A stretch of 7,454 nucleotides of DNA from Euryarchaeota archaeon UBA28. GTDB taxonomy: Archaea > Thermoplasmatota > Poseidoniia > Poseidoniales > Thalassarchaeaceae. Shown here piece after piece: positions 1-5,866 of this stretch. The first letter of the stretch is position 1; the number at the start of each line of letters is the position of its first letter. The position numbers and the translations under genes were made by a program. The stretch covers positions 1 through 7,454 of the forward strand of contig DANW01000005.1 in assembly GCA_002501605.1 (NCBI GenBank), given 5' to 3'. The notes under the pieces were generated by a model. The model had not been told where the DNA came from, did no database searches, and was given only the letters and a program-made list of their open reading frames with translations.

Positions 1-11
1 GTAATTTCGAG

Positions 12-87
12 TGGCGCCCCGACCGGGATTTGAACCCGGGTCGCAGCCTCGACAGGGCTGCATGATAGGCCACTACACCATCGGGGC
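12..87 (-). tRNA. tRNA-Asp (anticodon GTC)
   Basis: Read on the minus strand, the 7-bp acceptor stem GCCCCGA/TCGGGGC closes a full cloverleaf. The anticodon stem CAGCC/GGCTG encloses the loop CTGTCGA, which gives anticodon GTC. The T arm is CCGGG/CCCGG with loop TTCAAAT. The discriminator base is G, as expected for tRNA-Asp, and CCA is encoded in the gene (complement of 12-14). There is no intron. The gene diverges from guaAA, and a hairpin lies just before its 5' end (91-110). Confidence 0.97.
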
Positions 88-90
88 TTG

Positions 91-110
91 GAACCCTACG
101 AGAAGGGTTC
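91..110. other. Perfect 7-bp hairpin in the tRNA-Asp leader
   Basis: GAACCCT at 91-97 pairs perfectly with AGGGTTC at 104-110 around a 6-base loop. On the minus strand it would fill almost the whole 5' leader of pre-tRNA-Asp, ending 3 bases before the mature tRNA, if transcription starts about 25 bases from the AT box at 133-139. On the plus strand it is followed by TCTTTTTC (110-117) and so resembles a hairpin-plus-T terminator that could stop antisense transcription leaving the tRNA gene. The inverted repeat is seen directly. Its role is inferred. Confidence 0.6.
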
Positions 111-132
111 TCTTTTTCAACCTTTGAGAGGG

Positions 133-139
133 TATTATT
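133..139. promoter_or_regulatory. Probable bidirectional TATA-like box for guaAA and tRNA-Asp
   Basis: TATTATT on the plus strand (AATAATA on the minus strand) is the most AT-rich element in the divergent spacer. Its centre is 25 bases upstream of the guaAA ATG at 161, the usual archaeal TATA-to-start distance. This would make the guaAA mRNA leaderless, in keeping with the absence of a Shine-Dalgarno sequence there. In the other direction a start near 108-111 would give a tRNA leader of about 20-24 bases made mostly of the hairpin at 91-110. The placement is inferred from spacing only. Confidence 0.45.
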
Positions 140-160
140 CATCACCCTCCTGCGTCTTCG

Positions 161-760
161 ATGTCTATGGAGGACCGAAAACTGGTTATCGACGTGATAG
201 ATAATGGCGGTCAGTGGACGCACAGAGAATGGAGAATGCTCAGATATCTAGGAGTAGACACCAAGATTTTCCCAAATGACACGCCCCTGTCTGGCCTCAG
301 GGAGGTTGACGGACTGATACTATCCGGTGGGGCGGCCAGAGTAGGCCTAACGGGGGAGCTGGGAAACTGCGCTGAATACCTCACCCTCGACGTTCCGATT
401 CTGGGAATATGTGCGGGTCACCAGTTTATGGCCGGATATTATGGAGGAAAGTCAGCTGAGGCCTCCAAGCCAGAATTCGGAGCAGCAACGATATCACTGG
501 TGGGCTCAGGAGGGAAGATTTTCAATGGAACCCCGAGCACTCAGACAGTCTGGGAAAGCCACAACGACGAGGTCACCCAAGTACCGACGGGTTTCTCTAT
601 CACTGCAAGGAGCGAGTCGTGCGAGGTCCAAGGGATGGAGAACTCTGGAGGGGATAGATTTGGCCTTCAGTTCCATCCAGAAGTAAACGACTCTGAGTAT
701 GGCAATGTGATGTTTCAGAACTTCATCAACGTCTGTGAAAGCGCCAGAAAAGGAATTTGA
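161..760 (+). CDS. guaAA: GMP synthase (glutamine-hydrolysing) subunit A, glutamine amidotransferase
   Basis: This is the glutaminase half of archaeal two-subunit GMP synthase. It releases ammonia from glutamine for the separate ATP pyrophosphatase subunit (GuaAB), which converts XMP to GMP in the cytoplasm. The 199 residues form a single class I amidotransferase domain. Residues 13-18 (IDNGGQ) start the domain, and 54-57 (LSGG) precede the nucleophile elbow. GICAGHQ at 82-88 carries the catalytic Cys84, and QFHPEV at 170-175 supplies His172 and Glu174. ESHNDEV at 132-138 matches the conserved SHxDEV segment of the archaeal subunit A family. The length is near the family norm of about 190. 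The ATG at 161 is favoured over the ATG at 167 because of the TATA-like box 25 bases upstream. The subunit B gene is not in this window. Rpo12 follows closely on the same strand. Confidence 0.95.
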   Translation: MSMEDRKLVIDVIDNGGQWTHREWRMLRYLGVDTKIFPNDTPLSGLREVDGLILSGGAARVGLTGELGNCAEYLTLDVPILGICAGHQFMAGYYGGKSAEASKPEFGAATISLVGSGGKIFNGTPSTQTVWESHNDEVTQVPTGFSITARSESCEVQGMENSGGDRFGLQFHPEVNDSEYGNVMFQNFINVCESARKGI

Positions 761-803
761 GACATAGGACAGGTTGAAGAAGGACATCAAAGTCGCGGGC
801 ACG

Positions 804-1076
804 ATGGCGAACGAGAACGAGTACATGGTCAACCACAAGTGCCGGAAGTGTAATCGTACTGACAGAAGGGTATGGAACCCCTCCGAACCGCCAAAGTGCA
901 ACCACTGTGAGTCATCGATGGATCCACTAGAAATTAGGTACAAGTGCCTCAGGTGTGGGCACCTGACCTGGATTGAAGCAGGGTCCACAGGAAAATCATG
1001 CCACAAGTGTGGTTACAGGGTCTTTGCCAAACCCAGAAGCCAAGGCAGGCCCATCAAGACGCTAAAGGCGATATGA
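804..1076 (+). CDS. rpo12: DNA-directed RNA polymerase subunit Rpo12 (subunit P) with an extra N-terminal zinc ribbon
   Basis: Numbered from the ATG at 804 (90 aa), the C-terminal 45 or so residues match archaeal Rpo12/RpoP. They carry YKCxxCG...CHKCGYRV with cysteines at 48, 51, 66 and 69 (spacing C-X2-C-X14-C-X2-C, the same as in the Methanocaldococcus protein), then a KPR stretch and a final LKAI, as in Pyrococcus. Rpo12 is a small structural zinc subunit of the polymerase. Before it lies a second ribbon, C-X2-C-X15-C-X2-C (Cys13, 16, 32, 35), absent from usual Rpo12 of 44-50 aa. The start is uncertain. A TTG at 774, 4 bases after AGGA, would add ten residues, and an internal ATG at 918 would give a 52-aa protein of ordinary Rpo12 size. 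The gene lies between guaAA and the RFC-like gene with short gaps, so it is probably in one transcript with them. The Rpo12 assignment is firm for the C-terminal half. The role of the N-terminal ribbon is unknown. Confidence 0.85.
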   Translation: MANENEYMVNHKCRKCNRTDRRVWNPSEPPKCNHCESSMDPLEIRYKCLRCGHLTWIEAGSTGKSCHKCGYRVFAKPRSQGRPIKTLKAI

Positions 1077-1112
1077 GAGAGAGTTCAAGTCCCTTCACGC
1101 CAACGAAGGGCC

Positions 1113-2246
1113 ATGGCGAGCTGGCTAACCGAGTACGCTCCGAGTAATTTCGATGCTCTGGCGGTCCCGCAAGGAGTAAGGAGCGCCCTTCAATCCGCAT
1201 CAGTCAGCCAAGACCCCCCTCACTTGTTGATCACGGGCCCCCCTGGAGTGGGGAAGACCGCGTCTTGGAATCTGGTAGCCAGACAGATTCTAGGGCCCGG
1301 ATGGAGATCAACGACACACGTGCTACAATGCAGAGATCTAGCGCGTCAGTCAGGTGCAATGGCGAAATTCGAGAACTTCCTGAGGCCCGGTGGTTCCAGC
1401 GACACCCTAGCAGGGAGAATGAGTCTGGACGCCTTCGACAGGGGGATGGCGCAAATCCCCGGGGGCGACGCTCCTCCTGCGGGCTTTGAGACAGAAACAG
1501 GACCTGGGTCGATACCAGTTAGTAGACTCATAATACTGGAGGATGCAGATCACCTTGGGCCCATCCGCCAGGCCTATCTCAGAAGAATGATGGAGAAAGT
1601 AGGAAACGCATCCAGGTTCGTCATGGTGGCACGCGCCCCTTCTAGGATTATCGACGCGCTGAGGTCCAGGAGCAGGATGATCAGGATACCTGCTACTGAC
1701 AGGGATAGAATCGTCCATACCCTCAACTCTCTGAATGAGCAATCTAACTCAGAGGCCAGCCAAGAGGTCATCGAGGATGTAGCCTATATTTGCGATGGAA
1801 ATCTGAGAAAGGCAATCTTCACATTGGAGATGTTGGAATCCAGGGGGCTCAGTGCAGATAGGTCAGCTGTCCACAAGCTGGTCCAAGCGACAACCCTTCA
1901 GACAGGGCGAGTCTTAGTCGAGATGGCGCTGAGGGGAAGGGTAGTAGAGTGGAAGTGGGAGAACAAAGGAGGCAGAAGAAAAAGAGTACTGGTTGGAGCA
2001 TTGGCCGAAATCGACCGTCTGATGAATGAACACGGCCTTGATGCTGACGACGTCGTCCAGCAATTACACGACGTACTGGTGGGAAGAAGGCTGGCAATAC
2101 CCGACACACTCAGAGACAACCTCCTGGGTGCCTTGGCGGAGTGCGACACCAGCCTGCGGAGGTCAATGCATGCAAGAGTTCCCTTGGAGAGATTCCTCCA
2201 TCGGGCCGCCGAAGCAGGCGAGCTTCACGGACTGGCCTTCACATAG
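1113..2246 (+). CDS. Divergent replication factor C small-subunit-like AAA+ clamp-loader ATPase
   Basis: RFC loads the PCNA sliding clamp onto primed DNA using ATP. The 377 residues follow RFC small-subunit order. The N-terminal box is WLTEYAP (4-10; usually WxEKYRP). Walker A is GPPGVGKT (42-49). Walker B is LIILEDADHL (139-148), where the usual DEAD reads EDAD. An LRRMME helix lies at 156-161, and the arginine-finger segment RSRSR (184-188) stands where SRC is usual. Sensor 2 is GNLRKAI (229-235), and a C-terminal helical collar spans about 262-370 with a conserved-looking CDTSLRR (344-350). About 30 extra Gly/Pro-rich residues lie between Walker A and Walker B (roughly 91-134). These changes suggest a specialised paralogue, comparable to the second small subunit of haloarchaea, rather than the main RfcS. 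A DNA polymerase III tau/delta'-type protein is less likely. AGGG just before the ATG may serve in ribosome binding. Arginine is mostly encoded by AGG/AGA. Confidence 0.85.
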   Translation: MASWLTEYAPSNFDALAVPQGVRSALQSASVSQDPPHLLITGPPGVGKTASWNLVARQILGPGWRSTTHVLQCRDLARQSGAMAKFENFLRPGGSSDTLAGRMSLDAFDRGMAQIPGGDAPPAGFETETGPGSIPVSRLIILEDADHLGPIRQAYLRRMMEKVGNASRFVMVARAPSRIIDALRSRSRMIRIPATDRDRIVHTLNSLNEQSNSEASQEVIEDVAYICDGNLRKAIFTLEMLESRGLSADRSAVHKLVQATTLQTGRVLVEMALRGRVVEWKWENKGGRRKRVLVGALAEIDRLMNEHGLDADDVVQQLHDVLVGRRLAIPDTLRDNLLGALAECDTSLRRSMHARVPLERFLHRAAEAGELHGLAFT

Positions 2247-2264
2247 AATTCAGCATTCTTCCAG

Positions 2265-2342
2265 TGGCGGGCGCGGCAGGATTCGAACCCGCGGTCCCTG
2301 GCTTAGGAGGCCAGTGCATTATCCAGGCTATGCTACACGCCC
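2265..2342 (-). tRNA. tRNA-Arg (anticodon CCT)
   Basis: On the minus strand the acceptor stem GGGCGTG/CGCGCCC (one G-T pair) closes a cloverleaf. The anticodon stem CTGGC/GCCAG holds the loop CTCCTAA, so the anticodon is CCT and the tRNA reads AGG. The D arm is GCAT/ATGC. The T arm is GCGGG/CCTGC with loop TTCGAAT, followed by discriminator G and an encoded CCA. There is no intron. Its 3' end faces the end of the RFC-like gene 18 bases away (convergent). AGG is among the most used arginine codons in the neighbouring genes. Confidence 0.97.
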
Positions 2343-2380
2343 GTATCCCGCAAAGCCTACCCCTCAAGAAGTCTAGCGAA

Positions 2381-2387
2381 GAAAATA
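2381..2387 (-). promoter_or_regulatory. Possible TATA-like box for tRNA-Arg
   Basis: The minus strand reads TATTTTC about 42 bases before the tRNA 5' end, so a start 25 bases downstream would give a leader of roughly 16 bases. It is the most AT-rich stretch between the tRNA and the next gene. The rest of 2343-2445 shows no gene or clear structure. The call rests on composition and spacing only. Confidence 0.3.
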
Positions 2388-2445
2388 CCCCTTCTGACCT
2401 CCTATCCTCCGATGCCATCAAGCACGATAACTCTTCACACGGTAC

Positions 2446-3909
2446 ATGGAGGACCCCCTCTCTCCACTGCCGACCCCGTATGGGGAGGACAGTGGGTTTG
2501 GAGCTAGGAACGAAAGAGCCCTCTCTAGGATGATTGCCAGGAGGGATGCTGGAAGGAGGTTTTGGGTCTGGCTTTCCTCGATTAGAACTACCTCAGAGAT
2601 CAGACTCACCCTTCCCGCAATGGCCACCGTCTCCTGTGCAGTTCTGCTGGTTGGGTGGGAATACTCCTCGATTGAGTTGAGCATCGGTCTGTTCACTGCT
2701 ATCTCAATCCTTTACATCCCGACCAATATGGCCTCATGGTTCTCATCGATGGTGGCCAGAGACAGACTATCACTAACAGTGGAGGGGCACAAGTCAAAGG
2801 GATCGTATCCAGGATCCGAGAGAATAATCAGCACTCTGAGGGACAGGGGAATAAGGGAGAGGCTGAGGCTAGCATCGGCAATTCTTGGCGTGGCATCACT
2901 ATACGCCCTGATGAGACTGAATCCAGGTGCAGTCCTAGCCCCCTCCCTAATGGCAGCAGGGGCCTTTTTCGGCACAGTCTGCATACTCAACTCGCTCAAG
3001 CTCGAAGGAAGCATCCCAATGAGGTCAAATAACTTCACTCTACTCTCCTTGCATGCTCCAACACTGCACGACAGCATACTCAAATCGGTGTTTACAGACT
3101 CTATGAAGGCACATCTGGATCCTGAGACAAGCGATCTCTGGGATGAGTGGCTCGACTCATTGGAGTTCAGCGTTAGGACGGGCCAGACCCCCAATTCAGC
3201 TGTCGAGCGTACACTACAGGCAATCCACTGGGAACAAAGAGGGATTATAGATCAGAACAGAATGATTTCAGAGGTAAAATCGGTATTCAAGATAACTGCC
3301 ACAGACGCGCTCTTCGACCCATCACAAAAATTCAACGCCTCTTCACTGAGCAAACTGCTCGCACACACCAGGGCATGGGAGCCAGGACTCTTCAGGCTAA
3401 TTGACAGACTTCATGACTCTGTTTCTGGGATACAGGGAGAAGATCTTGACTCGTGGAGGCTTGACCTAGACCTCCCTCCTAGGTGCTCAGAGGGGCAGGG
3501 GGAACTCTTCGTTATGATTCACAATCACACTGAAACCCTCAAGACATTCGAACTCGACATAATAGTCGCCAAAGGAGAGCCAGCACACCAAAGCCTGAGA
3601 ATCAGTGCGCCGGCAACACCACACCCCCTAACCATCAAAGATGAGAAAATCGACAAGGTCACCAAACTAATGAGGATGCTAGACAATGCAGTCGTGCTAT
3701 GGATAGGCATAGCGTGGCCGGATTCCGAGTCAGGCCCACACCCCGTTCAAGTGACTCTGAAGGGTGAGTCCGGCGAGACCCTGTCCTCGATGGTAGTCCA
3801 GACTTCATTGACAACCGGAGTCAATCCTGAAAGTGCCGCAGTACGCATGACTGAAGCCGCTGAGGCAGTCAGGAGAATAGCAATTCCCCTGAGCGATAGG
3901 CAGAATTAA
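2446..3909 (+). CDS. Hypothetical protein with four predicted membrane segments
   Basis: I do not recognise the family. The 487-residue product opens with a polar, Arg-rich cytoplasmic-looking stretch (1-52). Two hydrophobic segments follow (about 53-71 and 76-96), then a basic loop (about 103-140), then two more segments (about 140-157 and 161-184). The remaining 300 residues are soluble. A mainly helical part, about 200-335, is rich in Trp and acidic residues (for example DLWDEWLDSLEF at 230-241). A probable beta-rich part, about 336-455, has alternating hydrophobic strands (LFVMIHN, FELDIIVAKG, VVLWIGIAW, PVQVTLKG). A short Ala-rich helix ends the protein (464-479). No signal peptide, catalytic motif or nucleotide-binding loop is apparent. 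The layout suggests a membrane-anchored protein with a large domain on one face, but no function can be assigned. Coding is supported by length, sensible composition and AGG/AGA arginine use. No clear Shine-Dalgarno or TATA site precedes the ATG. Confidence 0.85.
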   Translation: MEDPLSPLPTPYGEDSGFGARNERALSRMIARRDAGRRFWVWLSSIRTTSEIRLTLPAMATVSCAVLLVGWEYSSIELSIGLFTAISILYIPTNMASWFSSMVARDRLSLTVEGHKSKGSYPGSERIISTLRDRGIRERLRLASAILGVASLYALMRLNPGAVLAPSLMAAGAFFGTVCILNSLKLEGSIPMRSNNFTLLSLHAPTLHDSILKSVFTDSMKAHLDPETSDLWDEWLDSLEFSVRTGQTPNSAVERTLQAIHWEQRGIIDQNRMISEVKSVFKITATDALFDPSQKFNASSLSKLLAHTRAWEPGLFRLIDRLHDSVSGIQGEDLDSWRLDLDLPPRCSEGQGELFVMIHNHTETLKTFELDIIVAKGEPAHQSLRISAPATPHPLTIKDEKIDKVTKLMRMLDNAVVLWIGIAWPDSESGPHPVQVTLKGESGETLSSMVVQTSLTTGVNPESAAVRMTEAAEAVRRIAIPLSDRQN

Positions 3910-3934
3910 CCCAAGTGCATCGAGCGTCATATTC

Positions 3935-5410
3935 ATGACACCTTTCCCTGTGGAAGAGCCGATAGGCATGGAGTCGTGGGATGTCTTAGTACTGGGTGAT
4001 GGGCCTGCGGCCCTGAGAGCGGCCATATCAGCGTCAGACGCCGGAGCGAAACCTCTACTGGTTTCCGAGTCTTCGGTTGGGGCAGCTTCAGGACATCCCC
4101 CACTATCCGGCCTCGCGGCCTCATTGAATGAGACAACGGCCTCTTCACACATCCAGGATACCATCTCAGCGGGGGGCGAAACAACAAACCAAGAGGCAGC
4201 CACGAGGATATGCTCATCGGCAGTGGAAAACCTAGCCGAGCTGGAAAGATGGGGGTTGGTCCTCAGGAGATCAGCTGATGGGTCCCCACACCTCTCCCAA
4301 CTTCCAGGACATAGTATCGCCAGAGTTGCAGGTTGCGGAGACAGCACTGTGAGGGAAGTAACGAGGACTCTCGAAGAACAGACCATGAAGCGTAAGATAA
4401 ACAGAAGGTCAGACCTTCTCCCTGTCACATTAGTCATGGACAACAACCAGGTACGAGGAATAATTGCACTAGACATTGAATCGGGTGACATCATCCCTAT
4501 CCAAGCCAAAACCGTCATAGTCGCCTCTCAAGGGTATCAGGGAATCTGGTCGACCCCATCTCATGGCGCAGGAAACGGTCTTGCGATATCCCATGCAGCC
4601 GGAATAAAGCTAGGAGGGATGTCCTCATTCCCGATGCACGCTCTGACAGTTGCCGGTACTGGAACAGTCCTGCCCATCGACATTCTGGGATCAGGGGGGA
4701 GAATTCGAAAAGACTCAGGGGAGGACGCAGAGCCGTCGGAAGTCATGGATGGAGAATCCTGCGTACTTGATATGAGATCTATGGAGAAATCATCCGAGGG
4801 ATGGTTCGAAGGCACTATCGCTAAGGTTCTCAATAGGACAGGACTCGATGTCAAAACAGATGTGATACCACTTTCCCCCACCATAGTTGCCACCACAGGG
4901 GGGATACCAGTAGATGCACACGGTAGGGCCGTTTTTGATTCTGGGAAGATGTGGTATACTGGACTGTATGCCGCAGGTCGTTCCGCATTTACTGGCATGC
5001 ATGGAAGCCATCCCCTGCCTGGCAATCTAATGCTCGAGGAGTTAGTAACCGGATCTGAAGCAGGCAAAAATGCCGCTGAATGGGCCTCAACATCCCTCTT
5101 CGGAGGAGCCGCAAGGATGGAAGAGGAACTGTCAGTGGCTCAATCCAGAATAGAGGCGCTGTTCTCTCCTGAAGGAAGCCCGGTCGGACATGCTGCAAAG
5201 GCGATCTCCACGGCGATGAGGATAATCGAGGGAAACAGCGACCAATCCTCTCTAGCAGTGGTTCAGGCCAGTATAAATGAGATATCTGCCTCTGGAATTA
5301 GAGTAACTGACCCCTCAAGGAGAATGAATACCGAGCTAGTCTCTGCATTGCATGTGGAAGGGCTTTTGGCCATAGCCGAAGCGATATCCTCCCAAGAGGA
5401 AGAAGAATGA
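3935..5410 (+). CDS. Succinate dehydrogenase/fumarate reductase-family FAD flavoprotein, substrate site apparently lost
   Basis: The fold is that of SdhA/FrdA/NadB flavoproteins. It has an N-terminal dinucleotide-binding strand and loop (DVLVLGDGPAALRAA, 16-30), ATP/FAD-side segments VIVASQGYQGI (194-204) and HGAGNGLAISHAAG (210-223), GGIPVDAHGR (322-331), TGLYAAG (342-348) and a C-terminal helical part ending NTELVSALHVEGLLAIAEAI (465-484). Residues that define catalysis in true family members look replaced. The HPTG...TEGxRGEGG region reads PMHALTV...LPIDILGSGG (233-255), PTxHY reads PTIVA (315-319) and HGANRLGxNSL reads HGSHPLPGNLM (356-366). At 491 aa it is shorter than the usual 550-600 and stops before the ESRGAHxRxD segment. 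No SdhB, C or D gene is adjacent. It probably binds FAD, but its reaction is unknown. A second ATG at 3968 (residue 12) sits closer to the FAD strand and is a good alternative start. The stop overlaps the HIT gene start. Confidence 0.8.
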   Translation: MTPFPVEEPIGMESWDVLVLGDGPAALRAAISASDAGAKPLLVSESSVGAASGHPPLSGLAASLNETTASSHIQDTISAGGETTNQEAATRICSSAVENLAELERWGLVLRRSADGSPHLSQLPGHSIARVAGCGDSTVREVTRTLEEQTMKRKINRRSDLLPVTLVMDNNQVRGIIALDIESGDIIPIQAKTVIVASQGYQGIWSTPSHGAGNGLAISHAAGIKLGGMSSFPMHALTVAGTGTVLPIDILGSGGRIRKDSGEDAEPSEVMDGESCVLDMRSMEKSSEGWFEGTIAKVLNRTGLDVKTDVIPLSPTIVATTGGIPVDAHGRAVFDSGKMWYTGLYAAGRSAFTGMHGSHPLPGNLMLEELVTGSEAGKNAAEWASTSLFGGAARMEEELSVAQSRIEALFSPEGSPVGHAAKAISTAMRIIEGNSDQSSLAVVQASINEISASGIRVTDPSRRMNTELVSALHVEGLLAIAEAISSQEEEE

Positions 5411-5826
5411 AAGACGAAAAATCACTTTTCACTAGAATTATCGAAGGAGAGATCCCCTCATTCAAGATATTTGAGAATGAATACGTCTACTCTTTCTTGG
5501 ACATCAACCCCGCATCGTACGGCCACACATTAGTCGTCCCAAAGGAACCAGCCTCCTCGTTACACGAGCTTTCACAGCAATCAGCTTCAGAACTTGGAAA
5601 GGCACTGGCCAAAATCAGTAAATCGATTCTAGAGGTCACGGGAGTAACTAGTTACAATATCGTACAAAATAACGGCTCTGAGGCAGGTCAAACTGTTTTT
5701 CACGTTCATTTCCATATCATACCAAAATATTCTGACTCGAACCACGAACTGACGTGGCCCACTGGGAGACTCGACAATAAAGATGCTTCAGAGCTGGCGG
5801 ACAGGATATCCATGAGTATAATCTAG
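5407..5826 (+). CDS. HIT-family (histidine triad) nucleotide hydrolase/transferase
   Basis: The 139 residues form one HIT domain of the HINT-like branch. These proteins cleave phosphoramidate or dinucleotide substrates such as AMP-lysine-type adducts through a nucleotidyl-histidine intermediate. The triad HVHFHIIP lies at 99-106, with His101 as the expected nucleophile. IIEGEIPSFKIFENE (11-25) and LDINPASYGHTLVVPK (31-46) are the typical N-terminal blocks. NNGSEAGQTVFHVHFH (88-103) is the standard nucleotide-binding region. The zinc-binding Cys-X2-Cys often found at the N-terminus (CIFCKI) is replaced by Ser6 and Thr9. The ATG overlaps the flavoprotein stop as ATGA, and GAGGA at 5396-5400 lies 6 bases upstream, a good Shine-Dalgarno site that points to translational coupling. 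The exact substrate cannot be told from sequence. Confidence 0.95.
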   Translation: MKDEKSLFTRIIEGEIPSFKIFENEYVYSFLDINPASYGHTLVVPKEPASSLHELSQQSASELGKALAKISKSILEVTGVTSYNIVQNNGSEAGQTVFHVHFHIIPKYSDSNHELTWPTGRLDNKDASELADRISMSII

Positions 5827-5866
5827 AATCGGTGCTTTCTCAACTGATACCCTGTCTGACCACATC

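Noticed and set aside
91..117. Hairpin plus T-run as a bacterial-type intrinsic terminator
   Set aside because: No plus-strand gene lies upstream within the window, and archaeal termination relies mainly on T-runs. The structure is reported only as a hairpin with an open role.
506..1006. A 166-codon open frame on the minus strand
   Set aside because: It is antisense across both guaAA and rpo12, each of which has unmistakable conserved residues. It looks like a shadow frame.
774..1076. Ribosomal protein L37Ae as the identity of the small double-ribbon protein
   Set aside because: L37Ae also has zinc cysteines and often neighbours rpoP, but the C-terminal spacing and the KPR...LKAI ending fit Rpo12, and the N-terminal ribbon lacks L37Ae features.
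2141..2533. A 130-codon plus-strand open frame spanning the RFC-like 3' end and the tRNA-Arg gene
   Set aside because: It would translate the antisense of a tRNA gene and overlap two well-supported coding regions in other frames.
3805..4518. A 237-codon open frame on the minus strand
   Set aside because: It lies antisense to the flavoprotein gene, whose product has clear family motifs. The minus-strand product has no recognisable domain and extends into the preceding gene.
3935..5410. Calling the flavoprotein a functional succinate dehydrogenase or L-aspartate oxidase
   Set aside because: The substrate-site motifs are not preserved, the C-terminus is short, and no partner subunit genes or NAD-synthesis genes are adjacent.
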